This document shows positions 43,578-52,784 of a stretch of 64,000 nucleotides of DNA, piece after piece. The translations under genes were made by a program, and so were the position numbers. The stretch lies in NCBI GenBank assembly GCA_963776225.1, contig CAVZLL010000003.1:124001-188000 (forward strand), written 5' to 3'. Source of the DNA: Bog-756 sp963776225. Lineage in GTDB: Bacteria; Actinomycetota; Acidimicrobiia; Acidimicrobiales; RAAP-2. Every line of letters starts with the position of its first letter. Within the stretch, counting starts at the first letter, position 1. The notes below the pieces were generated by a model. It saw only the letters and a list, made by a program, of their open reading frames with translations, did no database searches and was not told where the DNA came from.

Positions 43578-44908
43578 CAGCCGACGATCGGGTGCACCCA
43601 GGCCCACCGCCGACGGCCGATGGCCGGTTCCTGCGCACCGCCATCCCGGGTCCCCGTTCCGCATCGCTCAGCGCCCGCCGGGCGGCCGCCGTCCCCGCCG
43701 GGGTCGGCGTGACCCTGCCGGTCTTCGTCGCCCGAGGATCCGCGGGGATCATCGAGGACGTCGACGGCAACCGGTTGATCGACTTCGGGGCGGGCATCTC
43801 TGTCACCAACGTGGGCAACAGCGCGCCGGCCATCGTCGAAGCCATCAAGGCCCAGGCGGAGCGGTTCACCCACACCTGCTTCCAGGTCACGCCCTACGAG
43901 AGCTATGTGGCCGTCTGCGAGCGACTGAACGAGCTGGCCCCCGGCGACCACGAGAAGCGGTCGCTCCTGGTCAACTCGGGTGCCGAGGCAGTGGAGAACG
44001 CGGTCAAGATCGCCCGGTACGCAACGGGCCGCAGCGCGGTCGTAGCCTTCGACCACGGGTTCCACGGGCGCACCCTGCTCGCGATGAGCCTGACCGGCAA
44101 GGCCTCGCCCTACAAGCGGGGGTTCGGCCCGTTCGCCCCGGAGGTCTACCGGGCCCCCTATTCCTACCCCTTCCGGGGAACGGGCAGTCTGGAGGAGGTC
44201 GTCAGCGGCATCGAGACGACGGTCGGAGCCGACTCGGTGGCCTGCGTGGTCGTCGAGCCCATCGCCGGCGAAGGAGGCTTCATCGTGCCGGAGGCGGGCT
44301 GGCTTTCCGGCCTGGCCGGATGGTGCACGGATCACGGCAGCCTGTTGGTCGTCGACGAGATCCAGTCGGGCATGGGGCGCACCGGGGCCTGGTTCGCCTG
44401 CCAGCACGAACAGGTCGTCCCCGACCTGATGACGACTGCCAAGAGTCTCGGGGGCGGCCTCCCCCTCGGGGGTGTGACCGGGCGGGCCGAGCTGATGGAG
44501 ACGGTGCACCGGGGCGGCCTCGGGGGAACCTTCGGCGGGAACCCGGTTGCCTGCGCCGCGGCCTTGGCCGTCTTCGACATGATCGAGTCCGAGGGACTGC
44601 TCGAGCGGGCGACACGTATCGGTGAGACGGTGCTCCCCCGGCTCGCCGGCCTGACCGCCACCGGGGGCCCGGTGGGCGACGTCAGGGGCCGGGGAGCCAT
44701 GATCGCCGTCGAGCTCGTCCGTCCCGACGGCAGACCCGATCCGGAGAGGACCCAGCGGGTGGCGACCCGCTGCCACGAGCAAGGGGTCCTCGTCCTCACC
44801 GCGGGGACCTATGGAAACGTGCTGCGCCTCCTGCCCCCCCTCGTGATCTCCGACCAACTCCTCGAGGACGGTCTCGGTGTCCTCGAAGGGGCACTGCGCG
44901 ACGGCTGA
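43574..44908 (+). CDS. gabT: class III aminotransferase, 4-aminobutyrate type
   Basis: A 444-residue PLP enzyme. NSGAEAVENAVKIARYATGR binds cofactor phosphate, VVVEPIAGEGGFIVPEAGWL and LLVVDEIQSGMGRTG give the PLP-contacting Asp and Gln, and TTAKSLGGGLPLGGVTGR holds the Schiff-base Lys. GLGGTFGGNPVACAAALAV is the GabT signature. It converts GABA + 2-oxoglutarate to succinate semialdehyde + glutamate, feeding gabD on the divergent operon; lysine- or ornithine-type substrates are possible. The GTG start is coupled to the aldehyde dehydrogenase stop. Confidence 0.9.
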   Translation: MTADDRVHPGPPPTADGRFLRTAIPGPRSASLSARRAAAVPAGVGVTLPVFVARGSAGIIEDVDGNRLIDFGAGISVTNVGNSAPAIVEAIKAQAERFTHTCFQVTPYESYVAVCERLNELAPGDHEKRSLLVNSGAEAVENAVKIARYATGRSAVVAFDHGFHGRTLLAMSLTGKASPYKRGFGPFAPEVYRAPYSYPFRGTGSLEEVVSGIETTVGADSVACVVVEPIAGEGGFIVPEAGWLSGLAGWCTDHGSLLVVDEIQSGMGRTGAWFACQHEQVVPDLMTTAKSLGGGLPLGGVTGRAELMETVHRGGLGGTFGGNPVACAAALAVFDMIESEGLLERATRIGETVLPRLAGLTATGGPVGDVRGRGAMIAVELVRPDGRPDPERTQRVATRCHEQGVLVLTAGTYGNVLRLLPPLVISDQLLEDGLGVLEGALRDG

Positions 44909-44962
44909 GCCGCCGCCGGGGTAGAACATGGGAGAGGAAGGGGCCACAGTCGGGGTGGGCGT

Positions 44963-44976
44963 CGGACCGCCGGCCC
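44963..44976 (+). promoter_or_regulatory. possible DosR-like box before CBS gene
   Basis: CGGACCGCCGGCCC has the GGACC and GGCCC half-sites with correct spacing but a C-rich centre. It ends 24 bp before the CBS gene start, closer than the other sites. Confidence 0.35.
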
Positions 44977-45000
44977 GCCTCGCCGGACAGAGGAGGTGCG

Positions 45001-45402
45001 ATGGTCTGGTCGATGGCCAACAAGATTGAGGTGCTCGGTCTGCGATCACCGGTTGTCGTATCCGTCGACGAACCGCTGCGGTCGGTGGCGCGGACGCTCT
45101 GGATGGAGGACGTTGGAGCCGTGGTCGTGCGCGATGGGGTCCGGTTCGTCGGCATCCTCTCCGAACGGGATCTGGTCGACAGCATCGCCAAGGGCAACGA
45201 CCTCGACGAGATGACGGCACGAGAGGCCATGACCGGCCATCTGATCGCGGCGAGGGCGAACGACACCGTCCACGATGCGGCCTACCGGATGCTCGAGAGC
45301 GGGATTCGTCACCTTCCCGTCTTCAGCGACGCGGACGAGCTCATCGGCATGGTGTCCATTCGCGATCTCCTCCGACCGGTGCTGTCCGATACCGGCGACT
45401 GA
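45001..45402 (+). CDS. tandem CBS-domain protein
   Basis: A 133-residue protein made of two CBS motifs: residues about 8-62 (VDEPLRSVARTLWMEDVGAV ... GILSERDLVDSIA) and 70-128 (MTGHLIAARANDTVHDAAYR ... GMVSIRDLLRPVL). CBS pairs bind adenine nucleotides or NAD(H) and act as energy sensors. A stand-alone CBS protein of similar size (Hrp1) is hypoxia-induced in mycobacteria. AGGAGG precedes the ATG. It converges with prs. Confidence 0.9.
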   Translation: MVWSMANKIEVLGLRSPVVVSVDEPLRSVARTLWMEDVGAVVVRDGVRFVGILSERDLVDSIAKGNDLDEMTAREAMTGHLIAARANDTVHDAAYRMLESGIRHLPVFSDADELIGMVSIRDLLRPVLSDTGD

Positions 45403-45476
45403 CCTCCACACGGCACTCTCGACCCGCGAGGTGTCCGCAGGGGAGGCGAGGCCACGACCCGCGCCGTCCGGAGCTC

Positions 45477-46412
45477 TCAGGTCGAGCCGATCAGCCCGCC
45501 CACCGGCTGCCCCTGATGGAGCCCGCCGATCGCAGCGGAAAGCATCGGTGCGATCGACGCCACCTCGAGCGGCTGTCCCATGGTCCCCGCGGTCTCGAGG
45601 CTGTCGGTCACGATGAGCCTGCCCACGGGCAACTCGGCGAGTCGTTGTCTCGCCTGTCCGACGAAGACGCCATGGGTGGCGACCACCGCGACGCCCGGAC
45701 GGGCCCCGTTGTCCAGCAGAAGACGGACCGCTGCTTCGATGGTGGCGCCCGTGCTGATCAGATCGTCCACGACGATGGCCGGCCGGCCGTCGACCGGTCC
45801 CACCAGCTCATCGGCACGGACCGTCGAACCGGTCATCCGAGTCTTCTTCACGATCACCACCGACAGGCCGAGTTGGGCCGCGTAGCGCTCTGCGAGCTTG
45901 ACCGCCCCGAGGTCGGGGGCGACGACCACGGTCTCCGGCGCGACAGCAGGGAGCAGCGAGCCGGTGATGACGGAGACCGCGGTCAGGATCTCGACCGGTG
46001 CGGTGAGCATGGTCTCGAGTCCGACGGTATGAGGGTCTATGACAATGAGCCGATCCATTCCTGCGGAGGAAAGTGCCGCGGCAGCCACCCGCGCGCCGAT
46101 CGCCTGTCCGACCTGGCTGCGCCGATCCTGTCGTGCATAGCCGAAGTAGGGAACGACTGCCGTCACACGGTCAGCGCCTGCCCGGCGGCACGCGTCGATC
46201 AGGAGCATGAGCTCGACAAGGTGCTCGTTGACGGGAGAGCCGGTTGATTGCACGACGAAGACGTCGGCGCCGCGCATCTCCGGCACCGTCGGGCGGAGCT
46301 CACCGTCGGGAAAGCGCTCGATCTCGCCGACGACGGGACCGGCCCCCAACTCGTCCGCCACCATGGATGCCAACAGCCGATTGGCCGACCCGGAGGCGAT
46401 CCGGAGGCTCAC
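45477..46412 (-). CDS. prs: ribose-phosphate pyrophosphokinase
   Basis: A 311-residue PRPP synthetase (ribose-5-phosphate + ATP to PRPP + AMP). GEIERFPDGELRPTVPEMRG, VVPYFGYARQDRRSQVGQAI (ATP loop), DPHTVGLETML (metal-binding His), the PRPP loop AIVVDDLISTGATIEAAV and KLAERYAAQLG are present. It lies 27 bp downstream of pncB on the same strand, so it probably supplies PRPP for nicotinate phosphoribosylation rather than being the cell's main copy. Some catalytic-loop residues differ from housekeeping Prs, consistent with a second paralogue. Confidence 0.9.
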   Translation of the reverse strand: MSLRIASGSANRLLASMVADELGAGPVVGEIERFPDGELRPTVPEMRGADVFVVQSTGSPVNEHLVELMLLIDACRRAGADRVTAVVPYFGYARQDRRSQVGQAIGARVAAAALSSAGMDRLIVIDPHTVGLETMLTAPVEILTAVSVITGSLLPAVAPETVVVAPDLGAVKLAERYAAQLGLSVVIVKKTRMTGSTVRADELVGPVDGRPAIVVDDLISTGATIEAAVRLLLDNGARPGVAVVATHGVFVGQARQRLAELPVGRLIVTDSLETAGTMGQPLEVASIAPMLSAAIGGLHQGQPVGGLIGST

Positions 46413-46439
46413 GACCGCTCCGGACGGAGCCGCCCGCGG

Positions 46440-47870
46440 CTACTCCTGGTCATCCAAGGCCTCGCTTCGTGCGGCAACGAGCTCTTGCCGGTGCTCAGCG
46501 TCCTCGCCCGCGCTGCTCGGACCGGCTGGCGCTTCGCGACCGGACAGACGGGCGGTGAGCGCGACCGTGAGTGCACGTAGACACTCTGATTCCACGGCAA
46601 CGGGAGCGGTCGGCTCGTGCAGGTCGCGTGCCGACGACGGGAGCTCGCCGAGATCGCGGGTCAGCCGGCTTCGAGCAGCATCGATGGTGTCGGGGGGTGC
46701 CACACGCGATCCTCCACCCATCACCGGAACGAGCAGCGGCTCGCTATCCGCCGGCCCGGGTTCCTCCCGAGTGGCAAGCAGGTCCGATTCGATGGGAAAG
46801 CGGCGCCACACCTGCTTCGCCCCGGGCAACGTGGCCTTTCCGGCCGACAATTTCAGGACGGGGCGGCCGCCGAACGCCACCAGCTTGTAGGCGCTGTCGA
46901 GGGAGGGGGCATCGGCAGACACCCCCATCCGGGTCCCGACGCCGGCGGCATCGATGGGCACCCCCAGGGTCCGGAACCGTTCCAAGTCGTATTCGTCGAG
47001 CCCGCCGCTGACGAAGATCCTCACGCTGTGCAGTCCGGCGGCGTCGAGTTGCCCACGGGTCTGGCGAGCCAGTTGCGCCAAGTCTCCGCTGTCGAGACGG
47101 ACACCGAGGTGGTCGCTCAACCCGAGCTCACGGATCACCTCGATCGCTGCGTCCACGCCGTTGGCGGTGTCGTACGTGTCGACCAGGAAGGTCGTGCGGC
47201 CCGGGAGATCACTGGCGAAGGCTCGGAAGGCATCGACTTCGCTCGGGAAGGCCTCTATATAGGAATGCGCCATGGTTCCGGATGCCTCGAGACCGAACCG
47301 GCGGGCGGCCTCGACATTGCTGGTGCCGACGAACCCGGCGATGGCCGAGACTCGAGCGACGGCGAAGCCCGCCTCCGCACCGTGGGTTCGGCGCAGGGCG
47401 AAGTCGACGAGTTCGATGTCGCCTGCGGCGAGCCGGCAGCGGGCGGCTTTCGTGGCGAGCGCCGTCTGGTACGTGATCTGGTTGAGCAGGTAGGTCTCGA
47501 CCAGCTGGGCCTCGGCGATCGGCGCCGTGACCTCGAGGAGGGGCTCGTTGGCGAAGACGAGGCGGCCTTCGGGTACGGCGTGGACGTCGCCTGTGAACCG
47601 CAGCGCCCTGAACGCCTCGATGCTGTCCACCGGAAAGCCGAGCTCCGGCAGCCAGGCGAGCTCCTCGTCGTTGAAAGCGAAGGCTTCGAGATAGGCGAGG
47701 CAGTCCTCGAGTCCGGCGGCAACGAGAAACCCACGGCTCTCGGGCAGTTTGCGCACGAACAGGCTGAAGGTGGCCGCATCCGTCATCTCCCTGCGGAGGT
47801 AGCTCGCGGCCATGTTCAGCTCGTAGAGATCGGTGGTCAGGGCGGTACCCGTGCCAGCCCGGTGCTCCAT
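46440..47870 (-). CDS. pncB: nicotinate phosphoribosyltransferase
   Basis: A 476-residue enzyme of the Preiss-Handler NAD salvage route: nicotinate + PRPP + ATP to nicotinate mononucleotide. ALTTDLYELNMAASYLRREM, FALRRTHGAEAGFAVARVSA, GTMAHSYIEAFPSEVDAFRA and HLGVRLDSGDLAQLARQTRG are hallmark segments. VSGGLDEYDLERFRTLGVPI completes the barrel. I start at MEHRAGTGTALTTDLY. Longer frames upstream are not protein-like. The mycobacterial DosR regulon contains a pncB paralogue, and two weak box-like sequences lie upstream here (47888-47901 and 48009-48024). Confidence 0.92.
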   Translation of the reverse strand: MEHRAGTGTALTTDLYELNMAASYLRREMTDAATFSLFVRKLPESRGFLVAAGLEDCLAYLEAFAFNDEELAWLPELGFPVDSIEAFRALRFTGDVHAVPEGRLVFANEPLLEVTAPIAEAQLVETYLLNQITYQTALATKAARCRLAAGDIELVDFALRRTHGAEAGFAVARVSAIAGFVGTSNVEAARRFGLEASGTMAHSYIEAFPSEVDAFRAFASDLPGRTTFLVDTYDTANGVDAAIEVIRELGLSDHLGVRLDSGDLAQLARQTRGQLDAAGLHSVRIFVSGGLDEYDLERFRTLGVPIDAAGVGTRMGVSADAPSLDSAYKLVAFGGRPVLKLSAGKATLPGAKQVWRRFPIESDLLATREEPGPADSEPLLVPVMGGGSRVAPPDTIDAARSRLTRDLGELPSSARDLHEPTAPVAVESECLRALTVALTARLSGREAPAGPSSAGEDAEHRQELVAARSEALDDQE

Positions 47871-47887
47871 CAGGCCGAGCCTCTGCC

Positions 47888-47901
47888 GGGGCACCGGTCC
47901 T
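47888..47901 (-). promoter_or_regulatory. weak DosR-like box before pncB
   Basis: On the minus strand it reads AGGACCGGTGCCCC, 10 of 14 consensus positions, only 17 bp before the pncB start. Too close for a standard activator site unless the transcript is leaderless. Confidence 0.25.
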
Positions 47902-48008
47902 CGCGGCGGACCCGATTCGCTCGGGCTACGCGTCGATCTCGGAGGTCGCGGTCCGACCGCTCGTCGTGCGGCACATCCCCAATCATGGGGCAGGTACCCG
48001 AGGGGCGC

Positions 48009-48024
48009 TAGGGGCATTGGTCAC
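48009..48024 (-). promoter_or_regulatory. possible DosR-like box before pncB (distal)
   Basis: On the minus strand it reads GTGACCAATGCCCCTA, 11 of 16 consensus positions. It ends 138 bp before the pncB ATG, a distance similar to the site before nadE. Confidence 0.35.
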
Positions 48025-48028
48025 GACA

Positions 48029-50126
48029 TCAATCGGCCCGGTCGGGTACGTTCCCCTCGAGCTCGTCGAGCCACGCCCGGGCCGACGCGTCACTGGGCGC
48101 CCGCCAATCACCTCGAGGAGAGAGCGACCCGCCCGATCCGACCTTGGGCGCATTGGGCAAGGCGGACCGCTTGAATTGGCTGGTCTCGATGAACCGGCGG
48201 AGAAACACCGACAGCCAGCCCTTGATGGTGGCCAGGTCGTAGTGATGCCGGTCCTCGGGTGCGACCAGATCCGGCCATCCCCCCCGGGCTGCGTCGCCCC
48301 ACGCGTGATGGGCCAGGTAGGCGATGCGGCTCGGCCGGTAGCCGTAGCGCAGCAGGTAGAAGAGGAACAGATCAACGAGCTCGAACGGCCCGACGATCTC
48401 TTCGGTCTTCTGAAAGGGCTGCAACCCGGGTGCCGTGCCGCCCGTCGAGCCGACACCGGGTACCAGTTCGGGGGACACCTCTGTGGCGAGTATCGAGCGG
48501 AGGACCGCTCCGGCCTCCCGCCCGAGCTCGCCCGTCTCGGCCATCCAGGCGATGAGATGGCGAACCAAGGTCTTCGGCACCGAGGCGTTGACGCCGTAGT
48601 GTGCCATCTGGTCGCCGACCCCGTAGGTGCACCACCCGAGGGCCAACTCGCTCAAGTCCCCGGTGCCGACGACCAGTGCGCCGTGGAAGTTGGCGAGGCG
48701 GAACAAATGAGAGGTTCGCTCACCGGCTTGAACGTTCTCATAGGTGATGTCGTAGACGGGTTCTCCCCTGCCTGCGGGGTGACCGAGCTCCACGAGCATC
48801 TGCCGAGCGGAAGGGCGGATGTCGATCTCGAGGGCGGTCGCGCCGACCGCCGCCGTGAGCCTTCGTGCGTTCTCCAAGGTTCGTGGAGTGGTCGCGAAGC
48901 CCGGCATGGTCGTACCGAGCACATTGGCACGCGGCAGACCGAGGCGGTCCATGGCCTTGACCGTGACCACCAGTGCCAACGTCGAGTCGAGCCCCCCGGA
49001 CACGCCGATCACCACCTTTTCGATGCCGGTCGCCGACAGACGGCTCGCCAGTCCCCGGACCTGGATCTGATGGACCTCGGCGCAGCGGCCGCTCCGACTG
49101 CCCGGGTCGACGGGGACATAGGGGAACCGCGCGATCTCCCGGGACAACCTGACGGATCCGGTTGGCCGATCGAGCTGGAGAGGGACCCGGCGCCAGGAAC
49201 GTACGCGCTCGCCATGGTCGGTCGCGGCGTCGGTGAAGCTCGTCGTGCGCATCCGATCAGCCATCAGCCGTTCGAGATCGATGTCTGCCATGACGAGCTG
49301 TCTGTGCGACGAAAAGCGATCGGATTCGGCTAAGCGATCTCCGTTCTCGTAGATGAGCGCGTGGCCGTCGAAGGCCAAGTCGGTCGTGGACTCCCCGAGC
49401 CCGGCTCCCGCGTAGAGGTATCCCGCAATACAACGAGCAGATTGCGAGGCGCACAGGAGATGTCGATAGTCGGCTTTCGCCACAAGAGCGTTCGACGCGG
49501 ACAGGTTGACGAGTACCGTCGCGCCACCCAGTGCCGCTCCACTGCTCGGTGGAATGGGAACCCAAAGGTCCTCGCATATCTCGACATGGATGATGACGTG
49601 CTCCATTCCGGCGGCCACGAACAGGAGATCGGCGCCGAATGGCACCTTCTGGTCGAGCAGGACGACCTCGTCGACCGTGGCGTCGCGGGCGGCGGCGAAC
49701 TGTCGCTTCTCGTAGAACTCGCGGTAGGCGGGCAGATAGCTCTTCGGCACGATTCCCGAGAATTCGCCCCTGATGGCACACGACAGCGCAATTGAAGAGC
49801 CGTCCCTCCACCCGCAGGGGAGCGCCCACGACGACGACGCAGCCCAATTCGGTACTGGCGTCGAGCACATGAGCCAGCGCCACGTGCACCGCATCGAGCA
49901 ACGCGTCCTGGTGGAACAGATCCTCGGCGGTGTACGAGGACAACCCGAGCTCGGGGAACACGGCCAGGATCACGTTGTTCTCGTTCGCCTGCCGAGCAAG
50001 GCTGACTGTCTCGTCGGCATTGCCCACCGGATCGGCCGCCCGCACCCTCGGTACGCCCACTGCGACCCGGGCGAACCCGTGCCGGTAGATCGAGCCAAAG
50101 GGCAGCCCGCCTCTCTGGCCCGTCAT
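48029..50126 (-). CDS. nadE: glutamine-dependent NAD+ synthetase, one-base frameshift
   Basis: About 698 residues, making NAD+ from nicotinate adenine dinucleotide with glutamine as ammonia donor. The N-terminal glutaminase (nitrilase fold) starts MTGQRGGLPFGSIYRHGFAR with the catalytic Glu in VFPELGLSSYTAEDLFHQD. It continues in the next frame with VPKSYLPAYREFYEKRQF and HVEICEDLWVPIPPSSG (nucleophile Cys). The C-terminal synthetase has VVIGVSGGLDSTLALVV and GTGDLSELALGWCTYGVG. The frame changes within 49751-49758: the sequence reads ...RILG then needs one base fewer to give IVPKSYLP. Otherwise all motifs are intact. Confidence 0.86.
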
Positions 50127-50260
50127 GGTCGTGCGCTCATGACCGATCTCGCCTTCCGCGAGCGGCGCCACCTCCACCGCTCACCCCTCGTCCGGTTGGG
50201 ATGCAGAAGCCTGGTGAACCAGGTCATGGGCAAATTATCGGGTCGGCGAAGGGGCACCGC

Positions 50261-50276
50261 CAGAGTCCATGGTCAC
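50261..50276 (-). promoter_or_regulatory. possible DosR-like box before nadE
   Basis: On the minus strand it reads GTGACCATGGACTCTG, 11 of 16 positions, with a right half identical to the site before cooF. It ends 134 bp before the nadE start. Confidence 0.4.
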
Positions 50277-50304
50277 GGATCGGACGCCGTCCCGAGCGGA
50301 CGGT

Positions 50305-50320
50305 GGGACCTTCGACTCTG
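50305..50320 (+). promoter_or_regulatory. DosR-like box before nicotinamidase-like gene
   Basis: GGGACCTTCGACTCTG, with a perfect left half, ends 69 bp before the ATG at 50390, the same spacing as the Hsp20 and 51-aa ORF sites. Confidence 0.62.
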
Positions 50321-50389
50321 TCCAAGGGCTGCGCACCGTGCCACGTTGTCGTTGGCTGCATACGCCACATCCGCATGGAGGTGACCACG

Positions 50390-50953
50390 ATGAGAACAGC
50401 CCTGGTCGTGGTGGACATGCTCAACGACTTCGTCGATGGCGCGCTGGGCAATCCGGCCGCCAAGGACATCGTGGGACCGATCGCCTCGCTGGCCGACCGG
50501 GCCAGCGCCAACGAGGAGTGGATCGTGATCTATGCGAACGACGCCCACCGGCTCAGTGATGTGGAGCTCCGCGTCTTTCCGCCTCATGCCATGGCCGGGA
50601 CCCAGGGGGCGCAGGTCATCGAGGAACTGCAGGCCAAACCCGGAGACCTCGTCGTCGACAAGCGCTTCTACTCGGCGTTCACGGAGACCGACCTGGAGAT
50701 GACCCTCCGCTCGCGTGACGTGGGGCGCCTGGTTCTCGTCGGCCAGCACACCGACTGCTGCGTGCGCCACACGAGCTACGACGCCTTTTGTCGCGGATAC
50801 GAGATCTTGGTCTGCCCGGAAGCGACGACCGTCTATGCACCGGGATCGGACGAGCCCGTCGAAATCCGCCAGAAGAGGGCGCTCGACTACCTCCGCACCT
50901 ACTACGGAGCTCGCATCGAGGCTTCCCGGACAGTGCTCGAGGAGCTTTGCTGA
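50390..50953 (+). CDS. isochorismatase-family hydrolase, nicotinamidase-like
   Basis: A 187-residue cysteine hydrolase. RTALVVVDMLNDFVDGALGN contains the catalytic Asp, DLVVDKRFYSAFTETDLEMT the catalytic Lys, and VLVGQHTDCCVRHTSYDAFC the cis-peptide and nucleophile Cys. In PncA-type enzymes it deaminates nicotinamide to nicotinate. Placement next to nadE, pncB and prs supports that role, although other isochorismatase-like amidases cannot be excluded. GGAGGTG precedes the ATG. Confidence 0.85.
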   Translation: MRTALVVVDMLNDFVDGALGNPAAKDIVGPIASLADRASANEEWIVIYANDAHRLSDVELRVFPPHAMAGTQGAQVIEELQAKPGDLVVDKRFYSAFTETDLEMTLRSRDVGRLVLVGQHTDCCVRHTSYDAFCRGYEILVCPEATTVYAPGSDEPVEIRQKRALDYLRTYYGARIEASRTVLEELC

Positions 50954-51025
50954 CACCGCTCGCCGGGTGGTCAGACGAGGCGGGCCCATCCTGAAGCGAG
51001 GGCAGCAGGCTCCCGGTACGGGCTG

Positions 51026-51041
51026 AGGACCTTTGGCCCTG
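51026..51041 (+). promoter_or_regulatory. DosR-like box before mutase-carboxylase operon
   Basis: AGGACCTTTGGCCCTG, 15 of 16 consensus positions. It ends 143 bp before the mutase GTG, leaving room for a leader or for the short ORF at 51135-51188. Confidence 0.65.
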
Positions 51042-51134
51042 TCCCAGGAGGCGATGTCGAGGTCAGACTGGCCAGAGGCGTCCTCATCCGGGCAGCAATC
51101 CTGACGTGCGGCGATGAGGCTCCGAGGAGGTGCA

Positions 51135-51188
51135 GTGAGCTCGCATGGTCAGGGCAAGGTCCGGTGGCAATCGGAGGTCGGGCAGTGA
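51135..51188 (+). CDS. possible 17-aa leader ORF or frameshifted mutase N-terminus
   Basis: A GTG-initiated 17-codon frame with GAGGAGG four bases upstream. Its TGA overlaps the mutase GTG as GTGA. Its end (KVRWQSEV) resembles the Trp/Arg-rich N-terminus of many mutase large subunits. So it may instead be the true start of the mutase, put out of frame by a one-base change. Confidence 0.25.
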   Translation: MSSHGQGKVRWQSEVGQ

Positions 51189-52771
51189 CGAGCGGGTTGT
51201 CCGAGTCGGGATTTCCGTTCGCAGCCGTGTACGGCCCGGATGCCGACCCGGGATTCGATCCCGAGATCAGCCTCGGGGTCCCGGGCGCCTATCCCTTCAC
51301 CCGCGGCATCTACTCAACGATGTACCGAGGTCACCCCTGGACGATCCGCGAGTACGCCGGATTCGGTACTGCCGCCGAGTCCAACCAGCGGTACCGCGAG
51401 CTGATCGCCGCCGGGCAGACCGGGTTGTCGGTGGCCTTCGATCTTCCCACCCAGATGGGCTACGACTCGGATCACCCACTCGCGTCTGGTGAGGTGGGAC
51501 GGGTAGGCGTCGCCATCGACTCGCTCGACGACATGAGGGTGCTCTTCGAGGGGATCTCTCTCGATCAGGTCTCGACGTCGATGACGATCAACGCTCCGGC
51601 TGCGCTGCTCCTGTTGATGTACCAGCTCGTCGCCGAGGAGCAGGGCGCCGACCTTGGCCGATTGGCGGGGACCATACAGAACGACGTCCTGAAGGAGTAC
51701 ATCGCGCGCGGAACCTACATCTTTCCGCCAAAGGAGTCGCTACGGTTTGCCACGGACATCTTCGCCTACTGCCGATCACAGCTGCCACGGTGGAACACGA
51801 TCTCGATCTCCGGCTATCACATCGCCGAGGCCGGAGCCACTCCCGTACAGGAACTTGCCTTTACCCTGGCCAACGCCATCGAGTACGTGCGCTCCGCAAT
51901 CTCTGCCGGCCTGGCCGTCGACGAGTTCGCCCCCAGGTTGTCCTTCTTCTTCGTGGCCCGGATCGCTGTGCTCGAGGAGATCGCAAAATTCCGCGCGGCG
52001 CGGCGGCTGTGGGCTCACATCATGACGGAGCAGTTCGGAGCCCGCGACCCAAGATCGATGCGTCTGCGGTTTCACACTCAAACTGCAGGGGTCGAGCTCA
52101 CCGCCCAACAACCGGAAGTCAACCTCGTCCGTGTCACGCTTGCCGCCCTGGCCGCCGTCCTCGGCGGGACGCAATCGCTGCACACCAATTCCTTCGACGA
52201 GGCGTTGGGTCTTCCGACCCGAAGAGCCGCTCGCCTCGCGGTGCGCACCCAACAGGTGCTCGCTCATGAAACCGACCTCCCGGACATCGTCGACCCTTTG
52301 GGCGGCTCGTATGCCGTCGAGCATCTCACGGACGAGATCGAGGAACAGGCGACCGAGCTGATGGCACAGATCGAGGAGCTCGGGGGAGCGGCAGCCGCCA
52401 TCGAGGCCGGGTTTCCTCAGGGGCAGATAGAGCGGAATGCCTACCGGATCGCGAAGGAGATCTCCTCGAACGAACGAGTCGTGGTGGGAGTCAACGCGTA
52501 CACCATCGAGGAGGAGGAGGAAGGGTACCAACCCCTTCGCATCGATCCCGACGTGGAGAGGGGCCAGATCGACCGTCTGAATCGCCTGCGGAATCGACGC
52601 GATCACCGGGCGGTGAGCTCGGCGCTGGCCGCCGTCGGCGAGGCCGCTTCAGGCTCGGCCAACGTTCTGTTCCCCCTCAAGAGCGCTCTGGCTGCGGGCG
52701 CGACGGTCGGCGAGCTCTGCGACGTGCTGCGAAGCAGATGGGGAACCTACGAAGCACCGCCCTCAATCTGA
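51185..52771 (+). CDS. methylmalonyl-CoA mutase large-chain catalytic domain
   Basis: A 528-residue TIM-barrel subunit without the cobalamin-binding domain, as in heteromeric mutases. YPFTRGIYSTMYRGHPWTIR and YAGFGTAAESNQRYRELIAA start the barrel. TIQNDVLKEYIARGTYIFPP keeps the arginine that contacts the methylmalonyl carboxylate, and YSTMY keeps the tyrosine; isobutyryl-type mutases differ at both. SISGYHIAEAGA has the active-site Tyr-His. It isomerises methylmalonyl-CoA to succinyl-CoA with a separate B12 subunit not found in this window. The GTG start has GGAGG seven bases upstream. The carboxylase genes follow after 13 bp. Confidence 0.88.
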   Translation: MTSGLSESGFPFAAVYGPDADPGFDPEISLGVPGAYPFTRGIYSTMYRGHPWTIREYAGFGTAAESNQRYRELIAAGQTGLSVAFDLPTQMGYDSDHPLASGEVGRVGVAIDSLDDMRVLFEGISLDQVSTSMTINAPAALLLLMYQLVAEEQGADLGRLAGTIQNDVLKEYIARGTYIFPPKESLRFATDIFAYCRSQLPRWNTISISGYHIAEAGATPVQELAFTLANAIEYVRSAISAGLAVDEFAPRLSFFFVARIAVLEEIAKFRAARRLWAHIMTEQFGARDPRSMRLRFHTQTAGVELTAQQPEVNLVRVTLAALAAVLGGTQSLHTNSFDEALGLPTRRAARLAVRTQQVLAHETDLPDIVDPLGGSYAVEHLTDEIEEQATELMAQIEELGGAAAAIEAGFPQGQIERNAYRIAKEISSNERVVVGVNAYTIEEEEEGYQPLRIDPDVERGQIDRLNRLRNRRDHRAVSSALAAVGEAASGSANVLFPLKSALAAGATVGELCDVLRSRWGTYEAPPSI

Positions 52772-52784
52772 TCCGAGCGTCAAG

